64,000 nt of DNA from Sorex araneus (Eukaryota; Chordata; Mammalia; Eulipotyphla; Soricidae), in the NCBI RefSeq assembly GCF_027595985.1, contig NC_073307.1, positions 47,036,509-47,100,508 on the forward strand, given 5' to 3'. Made by a program: the position numbers and the translations under genes. Positions 53,713 through 64,000 of the stretch are shown piece by piece (position 1 is the stretch's first letter; the number at the start of each line of letters is the position of its first letter). Below the pieces are notes generated by a model. It saw only the letters and a list, made by a program, of their open reading frames with translations. It was not told the DNA's origin and did not search any database.

Positions 53713-53893
53713 TGGGCCAGAGAGATAGTACAGCCATTAAGACTTTTTTCTTACATGTAACCAACCTGGTGGGTTCGATCCCGACACCACATATGTTCTT
53801 CCAGCACCACCAGAAGTGATCCCTGAGCACAGAGCCAGGAGTAAGCTCTGGGCACTGCCCAATGTGGCACCAAAACAAAAGAAACAACCCAAA
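53713..53893 (+). repeat. SOR-type SINE
   Basis: gggccagagagatagtacag ... ctgcccaatgtggcaccaaa. Confidence 0.85.
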
Positions 53894-54015
53894 CCCTCAA
53901 ATTTTTGTTGTAAAAATATGATTAAAATAAAATGACCTATTGCTTCCAGTTTGGGACTGTTACAAACATAATTTCTGTGGACATTTGAGTACAGGTTCTT
54001 GTATGGTCGTGTTTT

Positions 54016-54197
54016 CTTTTTTTTTTTCCCTTTTATTCTTTTTTTTGAGTCACATCCAGCGATGCTCAGAGGTTACTCCTGGCTCTGCACTCAGGAATCA
54101 CTTCTGGTGGTGCTTGGGGGACCATATGAGATGCCAAGGATTGAACCCAGGTCAGCCACGTGCAACCTTACCCACTGTACTTATTGCTCTGGCCTTG
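54016..54197 (-). repeat. SOR SINE
   Basis: gagtcacatccagcgatgct ... actgtacttattgctctggc. Flanking tcgtgttttcttt / attgtgttttcttt. Confidence 0.88.
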
Positions 54198-54639
54198 ATT
54201 GTGTTTTCTTTCTCCGAGTAGGTGCCTTGGTGGTGATTGCTGCCATGTGTATGCTAAAAACATTTTTTTTGTCACCTAAAGAGATGGGGATGGAAGGCAT
54301 TGAGAGGGGCTGAGTAAACTTGTCAGTCTGTAGATCACTGCCCCAGTGTGGCTGGCGGGTGAGCACATTCCAGAGGAGAGAGAGGAATGTGTGCAGGCAG
54401 TGCTCAGGAGAGCTCAGGAGCCCAACACCAGGCTAAGCTGCCTCTGGAGATCTCTGGGGAGGACCCTCTGGCCCCTATTCTGATGGGCGTGTGCCTTTTT
54501 TTCTCCTTGAGTCCACTTCTGACGAGGTCACTTCCTGGGTCTACTCAGCCAAATCTTAACAAATGTTCTGCTAAGTCTTCCCCACTCTGAAGACTTTCCC
54601 ACTTTACTCGAGACTACTGCAGGGTGGGGTTGACAACTC

Positions 54640-54775
54640 CCAGGGCTAGTGGGCATGCTTTCTAGGTGGGAGGCCTGGGTTTGATTTCTTGCCACTGTAT
54701 GGATCTTGGAGCCATATTGGGAGTAACCCCTAACACTACTCAGTATGGCTCCAAACCAACCCCCGTCTCCCCAAA
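54640..54775 (+). repeat. SOR-type SINE, diverged
   Basis: gggctagtgggcatgctttc ... gggtttgatttcttgccact ... cagtatggctcc. Confidence 0.55.
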
Positions 54776-55149
54776 ATAAAATGAACCTAAACCATCATAG
54801 TAGAAGTGAAAATCATAACAATGGAAGAGACTAAGATTCAACTCTGAATATATTAGGAATGACTAGGTACTTACAGAAAATTGCTGAGATGCTCTCTCAA
54901 GAGCATAATATACATTATTATATATTATGTATATAATGTTATATAAACTATTATGTATATAAACATACATTGAGCTCATTTGTTTGCATGCTTGTACTCT
55001 CAGGCCCATCTTCTTCCTTGAATATGTATTTCTCTCTTTTGGCTTTTTCTACTCTGGACAAGTCTGTGTTCTCTTGAACATGTATTCCTCTCTCTTCCTC
55101 TCATATCAGTCTAAGTAAATTTCATTTAATAAAAAACTATCTTGCTTCA

Positions 55150-55278
55150 CAGAAAGAAAGAAAGAGAGAGAGAAAGAAATGGAGAGAGAAAGAAAAAGAG
55201 AAAGAGAGGAAAGAAAGAAAGAGAGAAAGAAAAAAATAGAGAAAGAAATAGAAAAAAAAAGAAAGAGAGAAAGGAAAT
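55150..55278 (+). repeat. (GAAA)n purine repeat
   Basis: Irregular GAAA/GAGA repeat immediately upstream of a SINE. Confidence 0.95.
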
Positions 55279-55291
55279 TGCTAAGAAGAAC

Positions 55292-55460
55292 TTGTCCTGG
55301 GGACAAAGCAATAGTACAGTGGATATGGCACTGGACTTGCACACAGCTGACCCAGATTCAATCCCGGCACCCCAATATTATCACTGCCAGTATTAAGTCC
55401 TAAGCACAGAGACAGGATTAACCCCTGAATATCACTGGATGTGGTCCTAAAACAAAACAG
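55292..55460 (+). repeat. SOR-type SINE
   Basis: ctggggacaaagcaatagta ... cactggatgtggtcctaaaa. A short head remnant follows at 55485-55560. Confidence 0.75.
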
Positions 55461-55569
55461 GCACTGGTGGTGACCACTGTTAAAAGGACTGGAGGGCTGA
55501 AGCCACAATATAATGGGTAGGTCTTTTGCTGTGCACATGGGCGTGTAAATTAAGTCTGACATGCTTAAT

Positions 55570-55755
55570 TTGTTGTTTCTTTTTTTAATTTTAATGTTTT
55601 AAGACACTGTGATTTACAAAGTTGTTCGTAATGGGGTTGTTTCAGGCATACAATGTTCCCACACTAATCCTGCCACCTATGTCTTGTTCCTCTCCACCAG
55701 TGTTCCCAGGTTTCCTCCCACCTGTTAGCCCACCCCTTGCAGGCATATAACATTT
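55570..55755 (-). repeat. L1 3'-terminal fragment
   Basis: cactgtgatttacaaagttg, gtttcaggcatacaatgttc, ctctccaccagtgttcccag, gtttcctcccacctgttagc. Confidence 0.75.
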
Positions 55756-55957
55756 ATTTCATATTAATTTCTCCAATAAAAATTAAAGGAATGACAAATA
55801 GAATTACTAACAAAAGTCAGTTTTTGATGGTTGATTGCTATGTACTATACTTTTAACCTTTCTTAATCTAGTAGAGGACAACCATGTGCACCATTAGTAG
55901 TGAGTACCATACTCAATGTCACATAGTGGGAAGTTTCTCTAGTCCTTCAAAGGCACT

Positions 55958-56017
<60 letters not shown>

Positions 56018-56195
56018 TGCCTGCCATAGAGGCAGGCTTGGTGTGGGGGTGATGGGAGGGAACTTGGGGACATAATGCTGGAAAATGTACGTTGGTGGAG
56101 GGATGGGTGTTGGAACACTGTATGACTGAAACATAATCATGAGCAGCTTTGTAAGGGTCTCACAGTGATTCAATTAAAAACTTTTTTAAATTAAA
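55958..56195 (+). repeat. L1 3'-end fragment with expanded (GA)n
   Basis: (GA)n at 55958-56014 followed by gtgcctgccatagaggcagg, atgggtgttggaacactgta, gagcagctttgtaagggtct and gattcaattaaaaac. In the copy at 43.1 kb the GA position holds only gagagaaagagatg. Confidence 0.85.
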
Positions 56196-56224
56196 AAAAG
56201 AGGAGCTCTTATAATACTTGTGCA

Positions 56225-56890
56225 AAATTGGTTTCAAGGTTATGAATTCCCTAAGCTCTTGCGTGTCATGAAACTCCATATAGTTCCTTTAAATCTGAGT
56301 GATAATCTAGCTGGATAGAGTATTCTTGGTGAGATGTTTATATATATGCATATACATATATATGTATATCATTTCATACTCTTCTGGCTCTTATTTCATA
56401 GATGTACTGTATGCCTTATGGGCTTTCTTTTGTATGTAAGTTCCTTTTTCAATCTTGCTGTTTTGAATATGCTGTCTATCTTTGGATTTTGTCGTTTTGA
56501 CTATACTGTGTCTTAGAATTTTCTTAGTTGAACCTATTTTTACTGAGACCCTTCATGCCCTTTGGATCTTGGTGCCCCAACTCTAGAAAATCCTTATTGG
56601 TGATTTCTTTAACTCTTCTTTATCCTATTTGCCTTCCTGTTCTTCAGGGACTCCGATGACTCTTCTATTGTTCCTCCAGTTCTCTGGTATGCCATTTACT
56701 TCATTTAAGACTGTTTTCCACATTCTTCCTAGAAGTTTCCTCCTCATCTTGGAGATCCTTTATCTTTTGTTCAATTGCTATTATTCTGCTATTCAAAGCT
56801 TCGAATGTAATTCTTATTATCACCTACCATGCTTTTTTAAAAAAATTTCTGTCATTTCTGATTGTAGTAGTTTTTTCATGTCAATTTCTG
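56225..56890 (-). repeat. L1 5'-region fragment, part 1
   Basis: T-rich antisense text with landmarks of the old mammalian L1 5' region: gctggatagagtattcttgg, gggctttcttttgtatgtaa, tttgactatactgtgtctta, cccttcatgccctttggatc. Confidence 0.65.
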
Positions 56891-56906
56891 CTTTCTTCTC
56901 TTTTCT

Positions 56907-57103
<197 letters not shown>

Positions 57104-57105
57104 TT

Positions 57106-57262
57106 TTTGCGTCACACTGGCGATGCACAGGGGTTACTCCTGGCTCTGCACTCAGGAATTATTCCTGGCGGTGCTCAGGGGACCATATGGGATGCTGGGA
57201 TTCAAACCTGGGTTGGCCGCATGCAAGGCAAATGCCCTACTCGCTGTGCTATTGCTCCAGCC
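57106..57262 (-). repeat. SOR SINE, full length
   Basis: gcgtcacactggcgatgcac ... gtgctattgctccagcccc, near consensus. The flanks tttctgctttctt and cttctgctttttt suggest it inserted in the L1 piece around it. Confidence 0.9.
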
Positions 57263-57264
57263 CC

Positions 57265-57600
57265 TCTTCTGCTTTTTTGTGCTTAGCTCACTACCCATGC
57301 TGTTATTTCTTTGAGCTCATTGAACATCCTCATCATGATGTCACCAAAGACACTGAGGACTTACTGAGCTGGTTGATGTTTATGTTTATGGTGATACTGT
57401 TTTTGCTCACTGAGCTTGATGGTTTTCTACATGTTTTCCCCATTCCAGTGTTTCTGCTGTGCTAGAGGGTGTCTTTGTAGTTGGCCCCCTGGAAGCTTCT
57501 GAGGAACTAGGCTGGGGCTTGCTCTCTGTCTTTTCTGCCTATGATCAACCCCCTAGAGTGGACCGTGAGCGGTGTGTCATCTGTTGAGTAGGTTTGTTGT
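57265..57600 (-). repeat. L1 5'-region fragment, part 2
   Basis: gtgcttagctcactacccat onward: ctttgagctcattgaacatc, tgatgtttatgtttatggtg. Continues the fragment at 56225 across the SINE. Confidence 0.5.
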
Positions 57601-57794
57601 GTGGCTGTGTACCAGGCTGTGTGATTCAGGAGCTGAGGTGTGGACCCTTAATATGGCACGGGTTAGGTGTGGAGGCTGTTGGGGTCCACCTGGGAGGGAG
57701 AGGCTCTGCCTCCCTTTCTGGAACAGGCCCAGGGACATCAGCAGGAGGCTGGTCTCCCCTGGGATGGCAAGCAGCAAGGAGAAGGTCCATGTTT

Positions 57795-57955
57795 GATTTT
57801 TTTCTTTTTGTTGTTTTTATCACAATCAGGTGTTCAGCATTTACACCTGACTATGTGCAGGGGGGTCACTCCTGGCGGTGCTCTGGGGACCTGGAGATTG
57901 AGCCAGAGGTGGCTGTGTGCAAGGCCTTAACCTCTGCATTATCTCTCTGGTTCAT
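57795..57955 (-). repeat. SOR-type SINE, shortened
   Basis: ggtcactcctggcggtgctc ... gcattatctctctggttcat. Confidence 0.7.
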
Positions 57956-57969
57956 GTATATATTTGATT

Positions 57970-58360
57970 TTTAAAGAAATGGACAAACTGTTTTACAGAG
58001 TGGATGTATCATTTTGCATTCCCGTCAGTAATGTAGTAGAGATTCATTTTCTCTATGTTCTTGCCAGAATTTGGTATTAGCTAATAAATTTATTTTTCTA
58101 ATAGAAAATTGTATAACTCACCCATTTAAGGTATCCTAATCAATGGTTTTTAATGAGTTGTGAAACCATCATTACGATACTTTCAGAGTAGTTTCTTTAT
58201 CCCTGGAAACCACTCATCTGCTTCCTGTTTCTCTAGCATTAACATGTCCTATAAATGGAATCAGACGATAGGTGATCCTTTGAGACATCTTTCACTTAAT
58301 GTGACATTTTCAAGATTCATTTACATGTATCCATGTATTCCTTTTCCTTAAGAACTAGAA
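57970..58360 (-). repeat. Old L1 (L1M-type) 3' fragment
   Basis: ttttgcattcccgtcagtaa, aaccatcattacgatacttt, cctataaatggaatcagacg, cacttaatgtgacattttca, attcatttacatgtatccat. Confidence 0.7.
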
Positions 58361-58364
58361 GTAT

Positions 58365-59140
58365 GTTGCTTTCCATTACATGGTCTATAAACTCAGAATT
58401 ACGGCAGTGAGGTTTTTCCATTTCTGATGGAAGGTCCAGCTTGCAATTAACCTGGGTGCAAATTAAAACTAGAAATCTTAGCAGTCCTAGCAAAAGTGTT
58501 AATTATGTTTTGCTTTTGTTCTTATATATTTTAATTTATTTAGCAGAAGTTTTGAAAACTGAGTGGCTCTCCTGAAATCCTTGGGGCGCCTAGAACAACA
58601 GGGCTTCCACTCAGGTCAGGCCTGGTGAGTGACCACACCTGGGCTTTGGGGTCTGGATAGCAGATAGGCAGGGACTGGGTAATGGACAGGTGCCTCCTGG
58701 GATCTTTCTGGGTCTTTGGCCTCTCCACAACCTTGCTACCTTGCCCTCTCCAAACACTGAGTTACTCATTCTCCTATCCCCTGGTCAGTGCCTCATGCCC
58801 AGGACAGAAACTTCTGCTGCTACTAATTCAGCCCAGAGGACATTCATGTACTCAAATACTTATTAGTCATCAGTGCTCTGCGGCACAGAGGACAGGTGAT
58901 GAATGGGTGCTCATTTGGTCTCTAAGAGCTTAGTGTCTGGCTCGGAAAATGAGCAGAGCCATAAATACCCCGTGGAAGGCTGAATGGGACGCATGCCACT
59001 TTAAATATTAGGAAGATCTTAACCTTCCAGAAAAGAACAGGAACAACAAATACCCGTGTCCTCACCACCCAGTTTTGGGTAATTTATTCTTGCCATATTT
59101 GCTTCCGTTTTTAATTTATTTTTCTTTCCCCTTTCTCCCT
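58365..59140. other. Mostly unique stretch
   Basis: A short L2/MIR-like phrase at 58840-58940 (atgtactcaaatacttatta ... tctaagagcttagtgtctgg). No exon recognised. Confidence 0.45.
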
Positions 59141-59144
59141 TCCC

Positions 59145-59400
59145 CGTGCTGTTGTTGCAGTGACCAGGAGCAACATGCACTGGACCCCGGTGCTCGCTGG
59201 GGGTCATCCACTTAAGTAGTAATGCTCTCACCACAGGTTGTGGTTGTAGTGGGCTAGCAGTGACACTCTTAGGGGTGGTGCCAGGATCACAAATGGCAGC
59301 GCTGTTGGGAGCGCACGTGGCCTGCAGGGTTGTGCCCAGGCTCCAAGGCACAGACTCATGCCTGTAGGCAGACACTTTAGCACGGAGCTTTCTGTCTCTG
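59145..59400. repeat. Old, internally repetitive repeat
   Basis: tgttgttgcagtgaccagga, ttgtggttgtagtgggctag, gtggtgccaggatcacaaat: related in style to 28.9 and 45.6 kb. Confidence 0.35.
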
Positions 59401-59439
59401 TGTCTCTGTGTCTGTCTGTCTGTCTTTCTCTCTCCCATT

Positions 59440-59600
59440 TATGCTGCTTGGGCCACACCCAGTGGTTCTGGTGCTCCTGTCTCACTCCTGGCTGTGCACT
59501 CAGGGATCGCTCCTTGTGGGGCTCATGGGATGTTATGGATTGAACCCAGGTCAGCTATGTGCCCAGCAAGTGCCCTACTGACTACACTATCTCTAGGCCC
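59440..59600 (-). repeat. SOR-type SINE
   Basis: cttgggccacacccagtggt ... gactacactatctctaggcc. Confidence 0.8.
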
Positions 59601-59919
59601 CCTGTATTCTACCAGTCTGATGGGCATGAAATAGTATCTCATGTGACATTAATTATTCTCATTTGCCTAGTTACTTAGTTAATTGGGCAAATATTTCTTT
59701 GTGTATGAATTTTTTTAAATGTCCTTTGGGGAGAGGTGCTTTGCATGCTTCACATATGTGAGGCCCTAGGTTTGATTCCCGGCACAACAAATACTCTGGA
59801 CTAAATATGACAACAACCCCCCACAAGAATATACACAGACATGCAGTTTAGCTTTGCGTGTAAGTGACTGGTCACACTTCTACCAGCCAGGGTTCAATTT
59901 TGACTTTAGTCTCTTTTGT

Positions 59920-60085
59920 CACTATGATGACTGCAGGTCACTCTTGGCTGTGGTGCTTGTCAGATGTGGCACTCTTGATTGCAGTGCTCAGATGTCACCA
60001 GGGATCCCAGTGACTGTGCTGCCAGGGTCACACTCAGAGGTACACAGTGGTGTTGGTGTCGGACATGTGGCCTCATACTGGGTTC
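59920..60085. repeat. Old, internally repetitive repeat
   Basis: cactcttggctgtggtgctt, gcactcttgattgcagtgct, cagatgtcaccagggatccc. Confidence 0.4.
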
Positions 60086-60162
60086 TCGTGGGTTTAGCTG
60101 AAGATAATATCTTTGCTTGCTTGCTTTTTTCTTTTCTTTTCCTTTCTTTTCTTTCTTCTTTA

Positions 60163-60260
60163 CCTTCCTTCCTTCCTTCCTTCCTTCCTTCCTTCCTTCC
60201 TTCCTTCCTTCCTTCCTTCCTTCCTTCCTTCCTTCCTTCCTTCCTTCCTTCCCTTCCTCC
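60163..60260. repeat. (TTCC)n array
   Basis: About 22 TTCC units flanked by irregular pyrimidine sequence. A SINE remnant (tcctggtggtgttcagcaac) follows. Confidence 0.96.
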
Positions 60261-60419
60261 CTTCTCTCTCTTTCTTTCTCCTGGTGGTGTTCAGCAACTA
60301 TGTGCTTTCAGCATGCAGAGCATGCTTTGCAAGTACTCAAACCATTGTGCTCTCTCTCTCTGCTCTCCTGTTTTGTTAATTTTATTTTATTGATTTAAGA
60401 AATGTTGATCGACTCAGGT

Positions 60420-60780
60420 ACAATATACATAGCAAATGTGTAATATAGATAACAAATGGTAGGCCAAAGGGTGCGGCTCAAGTGGGAGAGTCACACTTTA
60501 TCTCTGTATATAGATGTGTATCTATAAATGGAGAAAGGATTGTTTTATTCTTTTCTGCATGGGAATCCTAACCACTCCCATGCTATTCTTTTCTCAGTGG
60601 GTTATACTGATATTGTCATAGATCAAGTTTCTATATTTATTTTATGGTCTGTCTCTGGCTTCTCTAATCTGTTCCACTGACCTGATCATCTGTCTCTGTG
60701 TCAGTACCACACTGCTTAGTTATTATGGCCTTTAAATGGATCTAGATATTTGATGGAACAGGTCCTTCACCTTGGTCTTC
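60420..60780 (-). repeat. L1 ORF2-region fragment
   Basis: tctaatctgttccactgacc, tgtctctgtgtcagtaccac, actgcttagttattatggcc are the antisense of the well-known L1 phrase for that region. Confidence 0.75.
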
Positions 60781-60839
60781 ACATTTGGGCATAACTGCCC
60801 TTAGCCTTTGCTCTTCTTTTATTGTGGTTATTATTGTAG

Positions 60840-60980
60840 GGACCATATAGGTCATACCCAGTGATGCTGGCTGGGAGCATCAAGGCCTCACCCTGGGTAC
60901 TCAAGGGCAATGCCATGCCAGAGACTGAATCAGACCTTCACACATGCAAGGCATGTGCTGTTGAATCACAGTCCTGGCCC
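60840..60980 (-). repeat. SOR-type SINE, diverged
   Basis: ataggtcatacccagtgatg ... acacatgcaaggcatgtgct. Confidence 0.55.
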
Positions 60981-61165
60981 TGACTTTTCACTCTTCTTTT
61001 TGTATACCAGAATCCTTTTTCTTTTTTCTTGAGACTTTTTATTACATGAGAAATAATAAACTCCAGAAGTTGCTCTTTAGATATGTGATTCCATATTACA
61101 GAATGTAAATTAGTACATCTCAAACATGTCCTCTCAAGGAAAACTAATTTGTGTCTATAAAGAAT

Positions 61166-61290
61166 AGGGCTGGAGCAAAAGCACAGCAGATAGGGTGTTT
61201 GCCTTGCACGTAGCCGACCTGGGTTGATTCCCAGCATCCCATATGGTCCCCAGGGTTAATTCCTGAGTGCAAACCCAGGAGTTAAAAAAT
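61166..61290 (+). repeat. SOR SINE, 3'-shortened
   Basis: gggctggagcaaaagcacag ... gcatcccatatggtccccag, then ggttaattcctgagtgcaaa. Most of the 3' body is absent before an A-rich tail. Confidence 0.82.
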
Positions 61291-61309
61291 AAAAGAATAT
61301 AACTTTCAA

Positions 61310-61800
61310 AGTATAGCTTTGCAGGGTGGAGGGCCCGAGGTTGAAGATTTTTCTCAGGCAGTGCTTTGACTATATCATTCCATTCCCCTCTCTTGTGTGA
61401 CTGCATCTGAGTGTTCTGTTGTGAGTTTTATGTTGTTTCTCTTGTATTGAGGTTTCTTTTCTCACTTGCTGCTTTAAGTAATCTATCCTTTTGATTATTC
61501 CTCTTTTATTACAATGTGTCTTGGTGCTGTTTCATTTGAGGTGTTTTGTTTGGTAGTCTTTGGGCCTTTTGAACCTGTTCACAGGTCGCCCTCAGTGATT
61601 TGGGATGCCTCTCTCTCCTTCACTAGTCTTTCTTCCTCTTTCTCATTTTCCATTCCTTCCAGTATTCCTATCATTTGGAGGTTATTCTTCTTGAGATTTT
61701 CTTTTAAATATCTTTCATTTTCTTTCTTGTTTTAATAACTATTTTCTATTGACTTTTCTTTTGTGGTACTGGCTTCAAGGTCACTGATTTTTTTGTTTGT
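61310..61800 (-). repeat. L1 5'-region fragment
   Basis: gagttttatgttgtttctct, ctcttttattacaatgtgtc, ttggtgctgtttcatttgag, ctttgggccttttgaacctg, tttccattccttccagtatt. Homologous in order to 56225-56700. Confidence 0.65.
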
Positions 61801-61997
61801 TTTGTTTTCAAGATCACTGATACGGTAGAATCATTTGTTATGTTCTACTAGAAAAAAAATTGGGCATTTTACTGAAATAGTCAATCGGGGGAGAAAGTTT
61901 ATCTTTGTAAAATTGAGTCTTCAGATTCATGACTATAGTGTTTCTCTACTTGTAATTAATTAGTAAATGTATTTCAATAACTTTTTATAATTGTGTT

Positions 61998-62385
61998 TGT
62001 GTGTGGGGGGGCAGTTGTTGGCCATGCCTGGAGTTGTTCAGGGGTTTTTGTGACTCTGTGCTCCTAGACCATGTGGTAGCACTGTAGCACTGTTGTCCCG
62101 TTGTTCATCAATTTGCTCGAGTGGGCACCAGTAACGTCTCCATTGAGACTTGTTACTGTTTTTGGCATATCGAATATGCTGTGGGTAGCTTCCCAGGCTC
62201 TGCCTGTGCGGGCAGGATACTCTCGGTAGCTTGCTGGGCTCTCCGAGAGGGACAGAGGAATCGAACCCGGGTCGGCTGCGTGCAAGGCAAACACCCTACC
62301 TACTGTGCTATCGCTCCAGTCTGATGTGGTACAGGAGATCAAACCAGGAACAGCCATAAGCAAGGCAAGTGCCTTAGACTTTTTA
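61998..62385 (-). repeat. SOR-type SINE split by a chimeric long-body SINE
   Basis: Outer pieces 61998-62078 (ggccatgcctggagttgttc) and 62323-62385 (gagatcaaaccaggaacagc) belong to one old antisense copy. The junctions share atgtggta. Confidence 0.75.
62079..62322 (-). repeat. Chimeric long-body SINE with SOR head, near consensus
   Basis: On the minus strand: head with ggttcgattcctctgtccct at the head-body junction, the stem CTCTCGG ... CCGAGAG (62220-62226 with 62243-62249), gatatgccaaaaacagtaac, gagacgttactggtgcccac, aaattgatgaacaacgggac, and a tail of CAGTGCTA units. The best-preserved headed copy in the window. Confidence 0.92.
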
Positions 62386-62414
62386 TAATCTTCTTCATAA
62401 AAATATTGTAATCG

Positions 62415-63035
62415 GGGACACACAAAGGAATCTTGGAACCAAGCAGCTCGCTGCAGAGATGCCTCTGGACTTTAAGCCAGGCTGATTCCACCTGGGTGCC
62501 ATAGAAGGGGGCAGGCATTGTCCTTCCACCTACTCCCTAGGAACCCTGGCGGCTGCCAACTTCCAGAACCCAATGAAAAGCCCGGGTATGAGGGATCAAT
62601 GACAGCAAACTTCAGGCCTCAAGGGGTAGGGGACGGGCTGGTGCTTCTCATTCCCTAGTCCCTCCTGGGACCCTGGAGGTCATGCCCACAAACTGCCTCT
62701 GGCTGCTATTTACGCTCCTTAATGGCCAGAGAACAGAAAAGAATCTCAGAACAGAACTGAGCAGCCCACTGCAGAGATTTCTCCAGACCCTTATTATCTA
62801 AAATTTTAGAATTCCAGGAGCATGTGTCCACTCTTGCAGCAGTGCAACATCTTGTGCTATTCAAAATAAATGATACAAAATAAATTATCTAGCCTCTGCC
62901 TTTTCAGCAGGATTGAGTGGTGACGGGAAAATTCAAAATAGTAATAGTGGGAAGGTGTAATGATAGTGGGACTGGTGTTGAAATATTGATTGTAATATAT
63001 TATTGTGAAAAACTTTATGAAAATAAATTTTAAAA
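62415..63035 (+). repeat. L1 3' UTR and 3' end, sense
   Basis: Contains two tandem UTR units (gctcgctgcagagatgcctc at 62447 and gcccactgcagagatttctc at 62763), then caggattgagtggtgacggg, actggtgttgaaatattgat and gaaaataaattttaaaatg. Sense counterpart of 50.6-52.0 kb. Confidence 0.7.
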
Positions 63036-63049
63036 TGTTGTAATCTGGG

Positions 63050-63215
63050 TTAGAGCGATAATACAGTGGGTAGGGCATTTGCCCTGAATGCAGCCAAACC
63101 AGGCTCAACCCCTGGCATCCCATATGGTCCCCAGAGCACTTCCAGAGGTAATTCCTGATGTAGAGCCAGGAGTAACCCCTGAGCATTACCAGGTATGACA
63201 CAAAAAGAAAAATAA
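63050..63215 (+). repeat. SOR-type SINE
   Basis: gggttagagcgataatacag ... taccaggtatgacacaaaaa. Inserted at the A-rich end of the L1 3' end above. Confidence 0.85.
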
Positions 63216-63358
63216 AACCATAATCTTATATTAAATTAAGATATTGAGAAGGGCTATCCCTTCTCAATAAATATTATTTTTATCACCATATTATTAAATG
63301 TTTTTATTATGTTGCTATATTTTTGTTAATATGTTGTTGATATATTGTTATATATGTT

Positions 63359-63541
63359 GTTTTTTTTTTTTTTTTTTGCTTTTTGGGTCACACCTGGCAA
63401 TGCACAGGGGTTACTCCTGGCTCTGCACTCAGGAATTACCCCTGGCCATGCTCAGGGGACCATATGGGATGCTGGGATTTGAACCCGGGTCGGCCGCGTG
63501 CAAGGCAAACGCCCTACCCGCTGTGCTATCTCTCCAGCCCC
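63359..63541 (-). repeat. SOR SINE, full length, young
   Basis: 19-nt poly(T), near-consensus body. Perfect 13-bp duplication tgttatatatgtt at 63346-63358 and 63542-63554. Confidence 0.96.
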
Positions 63542-63578
63542 TGTTATATATGTTATTAATAGCACTATCATAGAGTAT

Positions 63579-63844
63579 CACAGTATCACTGTCATACAAC
63601 TTTTCCGTTGTTCGTCGATTTACTGGAGTGGACACCAGTAACGTTTCTATTCCTCCCTGCCCTGAGATTTTAGCAGCCTCTTCTTACTCATCTTTCCTAA
63701 CGGTTGGAGGCTCTTTCAGGATCAGGGGAATGAGACCTATCGTTATTGTTTTTGGCATCTTGAATATACCACGGGTAGCTTGCCAGGCTCTGCCTGTGCA
63801 GGTGGGATACTCTCGGTAGCTTACAGGGCTCTCTGAGAGAAGAG
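63579..63844 (-). mobile_element. Headless long-body SINE, long subfamily
   Basis: On the minus strand: tctctcagagagccctgtaa, gcaagctacccgtgg, gatgccaaaaacaataac, the 90-nt insert with gaggctgctaaaatctcagg, ttactggtgtccactccagt and a CAGTGATA-type tail. Flanks tatcatagagtat (63566-63578) and tattatagagtat (63845-63857), 12 of 13. Confidence 0.85.
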
Positions 63845-63914
63845 TATTATAGAGTATGATTTATTTTTGAATACTGTTTCCCCTATTGAAGAACTCTCAC
63901 TTTTTCTTACATAT

Positions 63915-64000
63915 AGTTTTTTTTTTTGCTTTTTTTGGGGTCACACCCGGCAATGCACAGGGGTCACTCCTGGCTCTGCACTCAGAAATTACCCCTGGCG
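63915..64000 (-). repeat. SOR SINE, cut by the window edge
   Basis: Poly(T), then ggggtcacacccggcaatgc ... aaattacccctggcg. The head lies beyond the edge. Confidence 0.9.

Overview
The window is nuclear DNA from a eutherian mammal, most likely a shrew (Soricidae, for example Sorex). About a hundred copies of one short tRNA-headed SINE occur on both strands; its sequence agrees with the shrew SOR family as I remember it. L1 3' ends and 3' UTRs, MIR and L2 fossils, a Tigger-type transposon fossil and long simple repeats are also typical of a mammalian euchromatic locus. There are no bacterial-type genes. Almost every long open frame is either antisense SINE or CpG-island noise.

Two gene starts anchor the locus. 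CSNK1A1 (casein kinase 1 alpha) lies on the minus strand: coding exon 1 at 12152-12274, coding exon 2 at 11360-11466, both inside a strong CpG island at about 10.84-13.34 kb. Intron 2 runs from 11359 to the left edge of the window, and I found no exon 3. A second CpG island at about 40.03-40.56 kb has good plus-strand splice donors. In human the next gene, divergent from CSNK1A1 and roughly 30 kb away, is ARHGEF37, so this is probably its promoter and non-coding first exon, with its first intron running off the right edge. I found no ARHGEF37 coding exon here.

Layout: 1-11.36 kb is CSNK1A1 intron 2, with SINEs, an L1 3' fragment, MIR, a tRNA-Ile half pseudogene and a repeat-poor stretch before the gene. 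10.8-13.4 kb is the promoter island. 13.4-40.0 kb is the intergenic interval, packed with SINEs on both strands, a Tigger fossil, a candidate CTCF site and several L1 3' ends. 40.0-41.2 kb is the second island. 41.2-64 kb is probable ARHGEF37 intron 1, richer in L1 (3' UTRs, 5'-region pieces, ORF2 ends), with a candidate LTR at 51 kb and large TTCC/TTTC repeats at 57 and 60 kb.

The most interesting content is retroposon biology. A second, longer SINE-like body of about 200-290 bp ends in an 8-bp CAGTGATA/CAGTGCTA tail instead of poly(A). It exists without a head, with its own target-site duplications, and also fused to the SOR tRNA head. Other unusual events are an insertion consisting only of a retroposon tail, an L1 insertion carrying a perfect 38-bp copy of sequence 650 bp away, a tRNA half pseudogene ending at the anticodon loop, and a 600-bp insertion inside a SINE tail that may show a longer form of the body element. 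Boundaries and family names were worked out by eye from the sequence, and no database search was run.
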